Source: Denitromonas iodatirespirans | Lineage (GTDB): Bacteria; Pseudomonadota; Gammaproteobacteria; Burkholderiales; Rhodocyclaceae | Assembly (NCBI RefSeq): GCF_018524365.1 | Contig: NZ_JAEKFT010000016.1 | Location: 1-64,000, forward strand | Length of the DNA stretch: 64,000 nucleotides | Direction of reading: 5' to 3' | Shown: positions 47,404-57,290 of the stretch, in pieces | How positions within the stretch are numbered: position 1 is the stretch's first letter | How the letters are laid out: every line of letters begins with the position of its first letter | Made by a program: the position numbers and the translations under genes | Notes under the pieces: model-generated | The model's database searches: none | What the model was told of the DNA's origin: nothing | Seen by the model: only the letters and a program-made list of their open reading frames with translations

Positions 47404-47972
47404 GCCGGCCCCTCCAGCGCGGTGCGCAACTGGCGAAAGGCATAGCGCAGCCGGCTCTTGACGGTTTCGAAGCCGACGCCGACGGTGGTGGCGATGTCGT
47501 CCACGCTCATGTCGGCGAAAAAGCGCAGCGCCACCGCTTCGCGCTGCACCGCGGGCAGGGTCAGCAGGGCGGCGTGCACCCGGCGGCTGTCCTGCTGCAG
47601 CGCCAGCACGGTGTCGGGCGACAGCTCGCCCTCGTCGCTCGCTTCGGGCGCGGCCTCGTCGGACACGCTGTGGCGCTGCCAGGCGCTGCCGCGGGCATCG
47701 AGCCACAGGTTGCGGGCGATCTGGAACAAAAAGGTGCGAAAGGCCGCCGTGGGGGTGTAGTCGCCGCAGCGCGAGAGCACGCGGATCCAGGTGCTCTGGG
47801 CGATGTCTTCGGCCTCGCCCAGGTTGCCCTGGGCCAGCCAGGCGAGGTAGTTGAACAGGGCGCGGTTGTGGCGGGCGAACAATTCCGCCGCCGGCTCGCG
47901 CACGATGCCGCGCGCGACCAGCAGCATCAGGTCTTCGTCGGGCAGGGTGGCGAGCGGCGGCGTGTCGGTCAT
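47400..47972 (-). CDS. ECF-type RNA polymerase sigma factor
   Basis: 190 residues from ATG 47972, overlapping the upstream VWA gene (ATGA). Region 2 is ELFARHNRALFNYLAWLAQG with EAEDIAQSTWIRVL and the -10 binding part FRTFLFQIARNLWLDARG; region 4 is LPAVQREAVALRFFADMSVDD with a helix-turn-helix IATTVGVGFETVKSRLRYA. There is no sigma-1.1 or sigma-3 region, as expected of extracytoplasmic-function sigma factors. It probably transcribes its own operon and envelope genes and is held by the anti-sigma-like protein encoded next. Confidence 0.93.
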   Translation of the reverse strand: MTDTPPLATLPDEDLMLLVARGIVREPAAELFARHNRALFNYLAWLAQGNLGEAEDIAQSTWIRVLSRCGDYTPTAAFRTFLFQIARNLWLDARGSAWQRHSVSDEAAPEASDEGELSPDTVLALQQDSRRVHAALLTLPAVQREAVALRFFADMSVDDIATTVGVGFETVKSRLRYAFRQLRTALEGPA

Positions 47973-49711
47973 TCGAGCGGGGCGGTGGCTTGGGGCGGCT
48001 GCGGGCTGAGCGCGGCGGCCAGGTCCATCAGCCGCAGGGCTTCGCCACGATACCCGAAACGGTCGGCGCCGAGGGCGCCGCCGGCCAGCGCGCGGGCGTC
48101 GGCGATGGACCATTGGCCGGTGTAGGTGCCGCCGCGCAGGATCTGGCCGAAACCGGCAATCGCGGTGGCGAAGCGGAAGCTGTCGCTGGCGGCGGTGAGC
48201 GCTCGCTCGGCGTCGCGGCGCACCGGGTGTTCGACCAGTTCGCTGGTGTTGCCGTGCGGTTGCTTGTAGCGCAGGCGCACATGGGCGAGCTCTGCCGAGC
48301 GCGCCACGGTGGCGGCGCCGGGGCGCGGGTCGCTGCCGTAGCGCAGCGGGTCGATCAGGCCGCGCTGGCCGGCGGGGGTGAGTTCGTACAGCGCGGTGAC
48401 CGAGTGGCCGGCGCCGATCTCGCCGGCGTCGACCTTGTCGTTGTTGAAGTCCTCGCGGCGCAGCAGGCGGTTCTCGTAGCCGATCAGGCGGTATTCGCTG
48501 ACCGCGGCCGGGTTGAACTCGACCTGGATCTTCACATCCTTGGCGATCGTTGCCAGCGTGCTGCTCATTTCATTGACCAGCACCTTGTGGCCTTCCATCA
48601 GCGTGTCGATGTAGGCATAGGCGCCGTTGCCGGCGTCGGCCATCTGCTCCATCAGCTGCTCGTTGGTGTTGCCGGTGCCGAAGCCGAGGGTGGTGAGCTG
48701 AACCCCGGTGGTGCGCAGTTGCTCGACACGCGCCTTGAGCTGTTCGAAATTGGTCTGGCCGACATTGAAGTCGCCATCGGTGGCGAGCAGGATGCGGTTG
48801 ATGCCGCCCTGCACGAAGCCGGCCTGCGCCGTCTGGTAGGCCAGCTCGATGCCGCTGGCGCCGGCCGTGCTGCCACCGGCCTGCAGGGCGTCGATGGCGG
48901 CGAGGATGGCGGCCTTGTCGCTACCGGCGGTCGAGGGCAGGGCCACGCCGGCCGCGCCGGCATAGGTGACCAGGGCGATGCGGTCCTGTGCGCGCAGTTG
49001 CTGCACCAGCAGCTTGAGCGCGCTCTTGAGCAGCGGCAGCTTGTTGGCCGATTGCATGGAGCCCGACACATCGACGAGAAACACCAGGTTGGCCGGCGGC
49101 AGGGTCTGCTTGGCCATGTCCTGCCCCTTGAGCGCGACACGCAGCAGCAGACGCTCGGCGTTCCACGGCGCGGGCGCCAGCTCGGTGTGCACCGCGAAGG
49201 GGGTGCGGCCGGTGGGCGGGGCATCGTCGTAGGGGAAGTAGTTGATGCATTCCTCGACACGCACGGCGTTGGCCGGCGGCAGGCGGCCTTGGTTGAGGAA
49301 GCGGCGCAGGTTCGACCAGCTGCCGGTGTCGACATCGATGCTGAAGGTCGACACCGGCGCGGTGGCGACTTGATGCACCGGGTTGGCGTCAATGGCTTGG
49401 TAGCGCTCGCGGTCGACGGCGGGTGGCGGGCTGAGCGGTGCCGGGCGAGGCGGGGCGGGCAGGCGCTTGGGCTCGGCCATCCGCGTCAGTGTCTCGAGGG
49501 TGCGCTGGCGCGGTGCCGGCCCGCTCGCTGCCGCTGCGTCGAGGGCGACTTCGTGCTCGGCGCGCGACGCGTCGGCGACCTTGCCGACGGTTTCGGGCAG
49601 GGTCGCTGTCGGCATGGGCGGGGTGCGGGTCTCGGCCACCGGCGCACGGCCGGTGGGGGTGCAGGCGCCGAGGAGGAGGCAGAGCAGGAGGGGGGTAGCG
49701 GTGCGTGACAT
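47969..49711 (-). CDS. von Willebrand factor A domain lipoprotein (YfbK-like)
   Basis: 580 residues from ATG 49711, with AAGGA 8 bases upstream. Lipobox LGAC places the lipidated Cys at about residue 17. A VWA domain (~200-370) has the metal-ion-dependent adhesion site DVSGSM and further Thr/Asp (ATDGDFN). Upstream is a VWF_N-like region (TFSIDVDTGSWSNLRRFLNQG) and downstream a DUF3520-type C-terminal domain, the YfbK architecture. Attached to a membrane facing the periplasm, it may signal envelope state to the sigma/anti-sigma pair encoded behind it. Heads the operon VWA-sigma-anti-sigma, transcribed divergently from the NfeD gene. Confidence 0.85.
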   Translation of the reverse strand: MSRTATPLLLCLLLGACTPTGRAPVAETRTPPMPTATLPETVGKVADASRAEHEVALDAAAASGPAPRQRTLETLTRMAEPKRLPAPPRPAPLSPPPAVDRERYQAIDANPVHQVATAPVSTFSIDVDTGSWSNLRRFLNQGRLPPANAVRVEECINYFPYDDAPPTGRTPFAVHTELAPAPWNAERLLLRVALKGQDMAKQTLPPANLVFLVDVSGSMQSANKLPLLKSALKLLVQQLRAQDRIALVTYAGAAGVALPSTAGSDKAAILAAIDALQAGGSTAGASGIELAYQTAQAGFVQGGINRILLATDGDFNVGQTNFEQLKARVEQLRTTGVQLTTLGFGTGNTNEQLMEQMADAGNGAYAYIDTLMEGHKVLVNEMSSTLATIAKDVKIQVEFNPAAVSEYRLIGYENRLLRREDFNNDKVDAGEIGAGHSVTALYELTPAGQRGLIDPLRYGSDPRPGAATVARSAELAHVRLRYKQPHGNTSELVEHPVRRDAERALTAASDSFRFATAIAGFGQILRGGTYTGQWSIADARALAGGALGADRFGYRGEALRLMDLAAALSPQPPQATAPLE

Positions 49712-49752
49712 GGTCGATGTCCTTGAGGGGTGGGGCGATGTCTGTCTAACGA

Positions 49753-49766
49753 AATGGCCGGCCATT
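49753..49766. promoter_or_regulatory. 14-bp perfect palindrome in the divergent promoter
   Basis: AATGGCCGGCCATT lies between the divergent VWA and NfeD genes, about 40 bases before the VWA start. It could be a regulator site; a purely chance palindrome of a GC-rich genome is possible. Confidence 0.3.
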
Positions 49767-49893
49767 CGGGGTTGAATCACGCTGTAAGCAGATGTGTCTG
49801 CCATGCCGGCTGGAACTTGGTGGCCTCCCCGATGCTCACAGGGGTAGCGCCCATGCCTGTTTGTGCATGGGCGCCGCCTGCCGGGAGGATTCG

Positions 49894-51321
49894 ATGATGC
49901 GAAGCGATTTCGCCGCGTTCTGGCCGACCGTGCGCCGCATGCTGCTGATGCTGGCGCTGCTCGGCGTGTGGCCTGCGCAGGCCGCCACCGTGCGGGTGTT
50001 GCAGGTCGACGGGGTGATCGGCCCGGCCTCGGCCGATTTCATCGTGCGCGGGCTGGCGCCGGCGGCGGATCTGGAGGCGGTGGTCATCGCCCTCGACACG
50101 CCCGGCGGGCTCGACACCTCGATGCGCCAGATCATCAAGGCGATTCTCGCCTCGCCGGTGCCGGTCATCACCTATGTGACGCCCGAGGGCGCGCGCGCCG
50201 CCAGCGCCGGCACCTTCATCCTGTATGCCAGCCATGTGGCGGCGATGGCGCCGGCGACCAATGTCGGCGCCGCCTCACCGGTGGCGGTGGGCGGCATGCC
50301 GGGCGGCGGGCGACCGAGCCCCAAGGCCGATGACGGCGGCGACGACAAATCCGACGCGTCCGACAAGACCCAGAAGAGCGCCGACAAGACCGGCCCGATG
50401 ACCCCTTCGCTGGGTGATGACACGCTGGCGCGCAAGGCCACCAACGATGCCATCGCCTACATCCGCAGCCTGGCCGAGTTGCGCGGGCGCAATGTCGACT
50501 TCGCCGAACGCGCGGTGCGCGAGGCAGCCAGCCTGTCGGCCGAGGCCGCGCTGCGCGAGGGCGTGATCGAGGTGCTGGCGGTCGACGTGCCCGACCTGCT
50601 CAAACAGATCGACGGCAAGGAAGTCGCCCTGCCCGCCGGCAAGCGCACGCTGGCCACCGCCGGGGCCGTCATCGACAACCGCGAGCCCGACTGGCGCACC
50701 CGCATGCTGGCGGTGCTGGCCAATCCGCAGTTGGCGCTGGTGCTGATGATGATCGGCTTCTACGGCCTGTTCGTGGAATTCACCAGCCCCGGCTTCGGCG
50801 TGCCCGGCGTGGCCGGCGGCATCTGCCTGCTGCTGGCCATGTACGCCTTTCAGATGCTGCCCATCAACTGGGCCGGCGTGGCGCTGGTGGCGCTGGGCAT
50901 GATCCTGCTGGTGGCCGAGGTGCTGATGCCCAGCTTCGGCGTGCTGGGCGTCGGCGGCATCGTCTCCATCGTGCTCGGCGGCCTGTTCCTGCTCGACCAG
51001 GAAGCGCCCGGCTTTGCCGTGCCGCTGCCCTTTATCGCCGGCACCGCGGTGGCTGCGGCCGCGCTGGTGTTTCTCGCCGGCACCTTGTTCCTGCGCAGCC
51101 GACGCCGGCCGCTGTCGAGCGGGGCCGAAGAGATGCTCGGCCTCACCGGCCAGGTCACCGTCACCGAAGGCGTCGACAGTTGGGCGCTGGTGCATGGCGA
51201 AAGCTGGCGGGTGTCGAGCCGTCGGCCGCTGAACCCCGGCGAGCGCGTGCGCGTCACCGGCATCGATGGCTTGGTGCTGACCGTCGAACCGATCGAATCT
51301 GACCAAGGGAGTCCCTCATGA
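49894..51321 (+). CDS. NfeD-family membrane protease (NfeD1b type)
   Basis: 475 residues from ATG 49894 (GGGAGG upstream). Signal peptide ([17 protein letters not shown], ~residues 15-31). A ClpP/crotonase-like serine protease domain (~32-250) with [15 protein letters not shown] and the candidate catalytic Ser in [10 protein letters not shown], interrupted by a charged insert ([20 protein letters not shown]). Then four to five membrane helices (~283-410) and an OB-fold NfeD tail (~420-470, [19 protein letters not shown]). Members cleave stomatin-like proteins; indeed a slipin gene follows with ATGA overlap, a classic pairing. Confidence 0.88.
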   Translation: MMRSDFAAFWPTVRRMLLMLALLGVWPAQAATVRVLQVDGVIGPASADFIVRGLAPAADLEAVVIALDTPGGLDTSMRQIIKAILASPVPVITYVTPEGARAASAGTFILYASHVAAMAPATNVGAASPVAVGGMPGGGRPSPKADDGGDDKSDASDKTQKSADKTGPMTPSLGDDTLARKATNDAIAYIRSLAELRGRNVDFAERAVREAASLSAEAALREGVIEVLAVDVPDLLKQIDGKEVALPAGKRTLATAGAVIDNREPDWRTRMLAVLANPQLALVLMMIGFYGLFVEFTSPGFGVPGVAGGICLLLAMYAFQMLPINWAGVALVALGMILLVAEVLMPSFGVLGVGGIVSIVLGGLFLLDQEAPGFAVPLPFIAGTAVAAAALVFLAGTLFLRSRRRPLSSGAEEMLGLTGQVTVTEGVDSWALVHGESWRVSSRRPLNPGERVRVTGIDGLVLTVEPIESDQGSPS

Positions 51322-52103
51322 GCTTCGAAACCCTCACCGGCGTTGCGCCGGTCATCATCCTGCTCGTCGCCCTGCTGGCGGCGTCGATCAAGATCCTGCG
51401 CGAATACGAGCGCGGCGTGGTGTTCACCCTCGGGCGCTTCACCAGCGTCAAGGGGCCGGGCCTGATCATCCTCATCCCCGGCATCCAGCAGATGGTGCGG
51501 GTCGACCTGCGGGTGGTGACCATGGACGTGCCCAGCCAGGACGTGATCTCGCGCGACAACGTGTCGGTCAAGGTCAACGCGGTGGTGTATTTCCGCGTGG
51601 TCGACCCGCAGAAGGCGATCATCGCCGTCGAGAACTTCCTCATGGCCACCGGCCAGCTGGCGCAGACCACGCTGCGTGCGGTGCTCGGCAAGCACGAGCT
51701 CGACGAGATGCTCACCGAGCGCGACCGCCTCAACCTCGACGTGCAGAAAATCCTCGACGCCCAGACCGATGCCTGGGGCATCAAGGTGGCCAACGTCGAG
51801 ATCAAGCATGTGGACATCGACGAATCGATGATCCGCGCGATTGCCCGCCAGGCCGAGGCCGAGCGCGAGCGGCGCGCCAAGGTGATCCATGCCGAGGGCG
51901 AAAAGCAGGCCGCGGTGGCCTTGCTCGAAGCCGCCCAGATGCTCTCGCGCGAGCCGGCGGCGATGCAGCTGCGCTACCTGCAGACCCTCACCCAGGTGGC
52001 CGGCGACCGCACCTCGACGGTGATCTTCCCGGTGCCCGGCAACCTGCTCGACGGCCTGCTCAAGCAGAGCACGGCCGCCAAGCCCCAGCCCGCCGGCTCG
52101 TAG
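51318..52103 (+). CDS. Slipin (stomatin/SPFH family)
   Basis: 261 residues. One N-terminal hydrophobic helix ([14 protein letters not shown], ~11-26) then the SPFH/band-7 domain ([53 protein letters not shown]) and a C-terminal coiled coil with [11 protein letters not shown]. It forms oligomeric membrane scaffolds and is the substrate partner of the upstream NfeD protease. Its TAG stop is contributed by a GTAGGGCGG repeat (52100). Confidence 0.92.
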   Translation: MSFETLTGVAPVIILLVALLAASIKILREYERGVVFTLGRFTSVKGPGLIILIPGIQQMVRVDLRVVTMDVPSQDVISRDNVSVKVNAVVYFRVVDPQKAIIAVENFLMATGQLAQTTLRAVLGKHELDEMLTERDRLNLDVQKILDAQTDAWGIKVANVEIKHVDIDESMIRAIARQAEAERERRAKVIHAEGEKQAAVALLEAAQMLSREPAAMQLRYLQTLTQVAGDRTSTVIFPVPGNLLDGLLKQSTAAKPQPAGS

Positions 52104-52230
52104 GGCGGACAAGCCGACGGCGCATCCGCCATCGGTGCCGCATCGGGGCGCTGTTTGGTGGATGCGCTGCGCCTATCCGCCTAAGCGTTTCGGCCCGCCT
52201 TTACCGATGGCCGGATGAATCCGGCCCTAC
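52100..52230. repeat. REP-like palindrome cluster after the slipin gene
   Basis: Elements: 52100-52130 (GTAGGGCGGACAAGCC... CATCCGCC), 52157-52185 in the opposite orientation (GGTGGATGCG...ATCCGCCTAAG), and 52209-52230 (GGCCGGATGAATCCGGCCCTAC). They are the same families as those at 19804-20034. The first supplies the slipin stop codon. No gene is supported between 52104 and 52414 (terminator and promoter are listed separately). Confidence 0.7.
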
Positions 52231-52265
52231 GCATTTGCGCCGTCACCGCACAACGACCGCCGCAT

Positions 52266-52284
52266 CCCACCGTCGGGTGGGTTT
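52266..52284 (+). terminator. Weak intrinsic terminator
   Basis: CCCACC-GTCG-GGTGGG hairpin followed by TTT, between the slipin gene and the T1SS exporter gene. The T-run is short, so efficiency is uncertain. Confidence 0.4.
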
Positions 52285-52332
52285 CAACCCGAGAACACCG
52301 CTGAAAAATCCGCGCCTATGACTTTCGAGTAA

Positions 52333-52361
52333 TTGCAACAGCATATTTCAGGGGATATCCT
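52333..52361 (+). promoter_or_regulatory. Sigma-70-like promoter of the T1SS operon
   Basis: TTGCAA and TATCCT are separated by 17 bases, 54 bases before the exporter start; the -35 matches TTGACA at four positions, the -10 matches TATAAT at four. Prediction only. Confidence 0.4.
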
Positions 52362-52414
52362 CGCCCCTCCCGCCTGTCCGCAGGCGATGCATAACAACAA
52401 CAAACGAGGTCAGC

Positions 52415-54553
<2,139 letters not shown>

Positions 54554-54557
54554 GGCG

Positions 54558-55970
54558 ATGAGTTCGGCCACCCTCGACCTCCTCGGCAAATACCGCCGCG
54601 TCTTCACCGCCGCCTGGCAAGCCCGTCGCCAGATGACCCCGCCCAAACGTGGCGCGCTGGAGCGCGAATTCCTCCCCGCCGCGCTGGAGTTGCAAGACTC
54701 CCCGCCCAACCCGCTGCCGCGCGTCATCTTGTGGACCTTGATGGCTGCCTTCCTCATCGCACTGCTGTGGGCCACCTTCGGGCGCATCGACACCGTGGCC
54801 GTCGCCACCGGCAAGGTCATCCCCAGCACCCGCGCGCAGATCATCCAGCCCATCGACACCGCCGTCGTGCGCGCCATTCACGTCACCGACGGGCAAACCG
54901 TCAAGGCTGGCGATCTGCTGGTCGAGCTCGACGCCACCGCGGCCGGCGCCGAAGACACCCAGGCCCGGGAAGCCCTGACAACCGCCCGCCTGCGCGCCGC
55001 CCGCGCCGAGGCGCTGCTCACCGCGCTCGACAGCCATCGCCCGCCGGCACTTCCGGCCATGGATGGCATCCCGCCCACGCGCCACGCCGCCGAAGCCAAC
55101 CTACTCGTGCGCCAGGTCGCCGAATACCGCACCCGCCTTGCCGCACTCGAATCCGAACACGCCCGCGCCCGTGCCGAGCAACACGCCACCGACCAACTCG
55201 TCGCCAAGCTCGAAGCCACGCTGCCCATCCACCAACAACGCGAGCAAGACTACAAAGGCCTGGTGGACAAAGCCTTCGTCTCCCGCCACGCCTACCTCGA
55301 ACAACAGCAAGCCCGCATCGAAACCGAACGGGATCTGGCCTACCAGCGCGCCAAGGCCGCCGAGCTTTCGCAAACCATCGCCCAGGCCAAAGGCGCCCGC
55401 GACGCCTGGCAAGCCGAATACCTGCGCACCGTCACCAGCGAGCTGGCCGAAGCCAAACAACAAGTGGCCAGCCTCACCGCCGAAGTGGCAAAAACCGAAA
55501 ACAAATCCCGCCTCATGCACCTCACCGCCCCGGTCGCCGGCACCGTGCAACAACTGGCCATCCACACAAAAGGCGGCGTGGTCACTGAAGCCCAACCCCT
55601 GATGGTCATCGTCCCCAGCGACTACGCCGCCGAAGTCGAAGCCGTGCTGGAGAACAAAGATGTCGGCTTCGTCCAGGCCGGCCAGACGGCCGAAGTGAAG
55701 ATCGAAACCTTCCCCTTCACCCGCTACGGCACCATCCCCGCCCAGGTCACCTTCGTCTCCAACGACGCCGTCGAGCACGAACAGCGCGGCCTCGTCTTTC
55801 CGGCCCGGCTCAAGCTCGAACGCAGCACGCTCAAGGTGGATGAACGGGTCGTGAATCTGACACCGGGCATGGCGATTACTGCCGAGATCAAGACCGGTGA
55901 GCGGCGGGTGATCGAGTATTTCTTGAGTCCGGTGATGACGACGATTGATGAGAGTTTGGGGGAAAGGTAA
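54558..55970 (+). CDS. Type I secretion HlyD-family periplasmic adaptor
   Basis: 470 residues, 4 bases after the exporter stop (ATG 54558). N-terminal membrane helix (~56-75, VILWTLMAAFLIALLWATFG), biotinyl-lipoyl-like half motif (GQTVKAGDLLVELDA), a long coiled coil (~110-315, RAEALLTALDSHR...LEQQQARIETER), and a C-terminal beta-barrel/hairpin domain (TAPVAGTVQQLAIHT). It links the ABC transporter to an outer-membrane TolC-type channel. The codon use is normal up to its stop, after which the sequence becomes visibly AT-rich. Confidence 0.94.
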   Translation: MSSATLDLLGKYRRVFTAAWQARRQMTPPKRGALEREFLPAALELQDSPPNPLPRVILWTLMAAFLIALLWATFGRIDTVAVATGKVIPSTRAQIIQPIDTAVVRAIHVTDGQTVKAGDLLVELDATAAGAEDTQAREALTTARLRAARAEALLTALDSHRPPALPAMDGIPPTRHAAEANLLVRQVAEYRTRLAALESEHARARAEQHATDQLVAKLEATLPIHQQREQDYKGLVDKAFVSRHAYLEQQQARIETERDLAYQRAKAAELSQTIAQAKGARDAWQAEYLRTVTSELAEAKQQVASLTAEVAKTENKSRLMHLTAPVAGTVQQLAIHTKGGVVTEAQPLMVIVPSDYAAEVEAVLENKDVGFVQAGQTAEVKIETFPFTRYGTIPAQVTFVSNDAVEHEQRGLVFPARLKLERSTLKVDERVVNLTPGMAITAEIKTGERRVIEYFLSPVMTTIDESLGER

Positions 55971-56223
55971 ATTAATTTGACGGATTAATTAAATGTATGA
56001 AGCGCTGTATTCCCTGTTTAGGCCGATCGGACGTGGCGTTAATTAGGATTTTGAATTGGTGACGGGCATCATCTATTTGCCATGGGTCATGATTGTATCG
56101 CTGCTCCTGAAATTGGCAGATGTCTGGTGTATCTTGTTTCGAAGTCGTCAGGTGATGGGCGTGTCTGGCGATGGTTTTTTTTGTTTGAGTTTTTTTAAGA
56201 CTTTCTGTAAGGGTTGAGTTGAT
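55971..56223. other. AT-rich gap opening the low-GC insert
   Basis: Immediately after the HlyD stop the composition changes: TTAATT repeats (AATTAATTTGACGGATTAATT, an imperfect dyad), then T-tracts (56175-56182 and 56190-56196). A 50-codon frame ending with TGA at about 56217 (GTGACGGGCATCATCT...) reads as a hydrophobic peptide, but support is thin. It may contain the promoter of the following membrane-protein gene. Confidence 0.5.
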
Positions 56224-56670
56224 ATGGTTTCCTCTTCTGTCGGCTCTGAGGGTGTCAATGTCCCGCTGTTTGCCAAGTATGAATATTATTTCGCTGCAGG
56301 ATCTTTCCTTGCGGGCGTCGTTTTCTTTTGTGCGCCATTGTTTTTTCAAGATAATCCGTACGCCTTATTTGCGCTTGTTTATGGTTTTTGGGAGTCTATA
56401 ACTTCGATTGATTTTATTGGAAAGGCCATTTTGGTTGCTTATTGCTTTTTTGGGGCTATTGCGGTGGCTGTTGCGACGGCATGGCTCCCTCGCTTGAGTG
56501 ATGATTCTAGATTTAAATTTCCGTGTGCAGATGAGATTGGTCTGTATGTTGTTGAATCTAAATCTATTAAGAATAAAATTGGGGTGTTTTTGTACGTATG
56601 GGTCGTGCTTCCTGTTCAGTTCTTAGGGATATTTTTTGCGTGTGGGCTTGTTGCATCAATGTTTAGATAG
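56224..56670 (+). CDS. Small membrane protein in the AT-rich insert
   Basis: 148 residues. Three to four hydrophobic segments (YEYYFAAGSFLAGVVFFCAP, GKAILVAYCFFGAIAVAVATA, VFLYVWVVLPVQFLGIFFAC). No family recognised. Codon use is strongly AT-biased compared with all genes before 55970, suggesting horizontal acquisition. It is followed within about 10 bases by another small gene preceded by AGGAGA, and the cluster ends at the giant RTX gene. A possible immunity or accessory role for the RTX system is conjecture. Confidence 0.55.
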   Translation: MVSSSVGSEGVNVPLFAKYEYYFAAGSFLAGVVFFCAPLFFQDNPYALFALVYGFWESITSIDFIGKAILVAYCFFGAIAVAVATAWLPRLSDDSRFKFPCADEIGLYVVESKSIKNKIGVFLYVWVVLPVQFLGIFFACGLVASMFR

Positions 56671-56679
56671 GAGAAGATA

Positions 56680-56933
56680 ATGGGTGGTGTTGTTTTGGCT
56701 GGGGAGGTTGGGGCCGTAGCCGGTGAAGCTGCTGCAAACTATGCTTCTTCACCTTCGGCGTGTTCTTTTCCGATTCAACTCCGACTATCTTCCGGAAACT
56801 GGAAGCTTCAAATCCCGTGTTTGGTGTAACGACATTGGCATTGTGGGGTTTCCGCATCACATTGGCAGCCGCTGTTGCCGTCGCGGTTCTGGCGTACTCG
56901 AGCGTCGTTTGTGCTTCAAAGCCGCAGATTTAA
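56680..56933 (+). pseudogene. Small ORF, possibly frameshifted
   Basis: ATG 56680 has a good Shine-Dalgarno (AGGAGA) but its frame stops after 49 codons at 56829 (MGGVVLAGEVGAVAGEAAAN...). From about 56744 another frame carries FFTFGVFFSDSTPTIFRK and then a strongly hydrophobic helix (FGVTTLALWGFRITLAAA), stopping at 56933. A -1 shift near AACTATGC would join them into a ~84-residue protein. This could be a real frameshift mutation, programmed shifting, sequencing error or chance; the second part could also be a separate gene from GTG 56760. Confidence 0.4.
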
Positions 56934-56972
56934 TCTAATGAGAGTTCCTGCTTTCTGTAAGTGTGTTGTTGA

Positions 56973-57290
56973 ATGAACTTCTGTAAATGGAGCCTATTGG
57001 TGCGTCGAGTAGCTACTTTATTTATATGTGCGTCAATTGTTCCGGCAGTGATGTACTGGGTGGTGTGGTTTTTCTTTGAACAGGAGGAGAGGCGTTCAAT
57101 TATTGCTGTTGTTGATCCATTTTTTAGGGGTCTAGTTATTGTTTCTGTTGCTGTTCTCTACCTGATTGAGATGGGCGCTAAGAGTGGCAGGGTAAAGAAG
57201 GTGGTTCGGAGTGATGAAATTACTGCTGCATTGTTGGGGATAATTGCGTCGTTCTATTTCTTTTTCTTTATTGTTGAGTGGGGCAGGTGA
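56973..57290 (+). CDS. Small membrane protein translationally coupled to the RTX gene
   Basis: 105 residues with three hydrophobic helices (VATLFICASIVPAVMYWVVW, GLVIVSVAVLYLIEMGA, AALLGIIASFYFFFFIVEW) and a short basic loop (KSGRVKKVVRS). AT-biased codon use. The stop TGA and the ATG of the RTX gene overlap (TGATG, 57288-57292), so synthesis of the two is coupled. No family recognised. Position suggests a function tied to the RTX protein: immunity, modification or localisation; inference only. Confidence 0.6.
   Translation: MNFCKWSLLVRRVATLFICASIVPAVMYWVVWFFFEQEERRSIIAVVDPFFRGLVIVSVAVLYLIEMGAKSGRVKKVVRSDEITAALLGIIASFYFFFFIVEWGR

Noticed and set aside
55972-56349. Minus-strand 125-residue frame over the AT-rich gap
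   Set aside because: It is hydrophilic, has no recognisable start signal or family, and overlaps the better supported plus-strand membrane-protein gene; composition alone opens such frames in AT-rich DNA.
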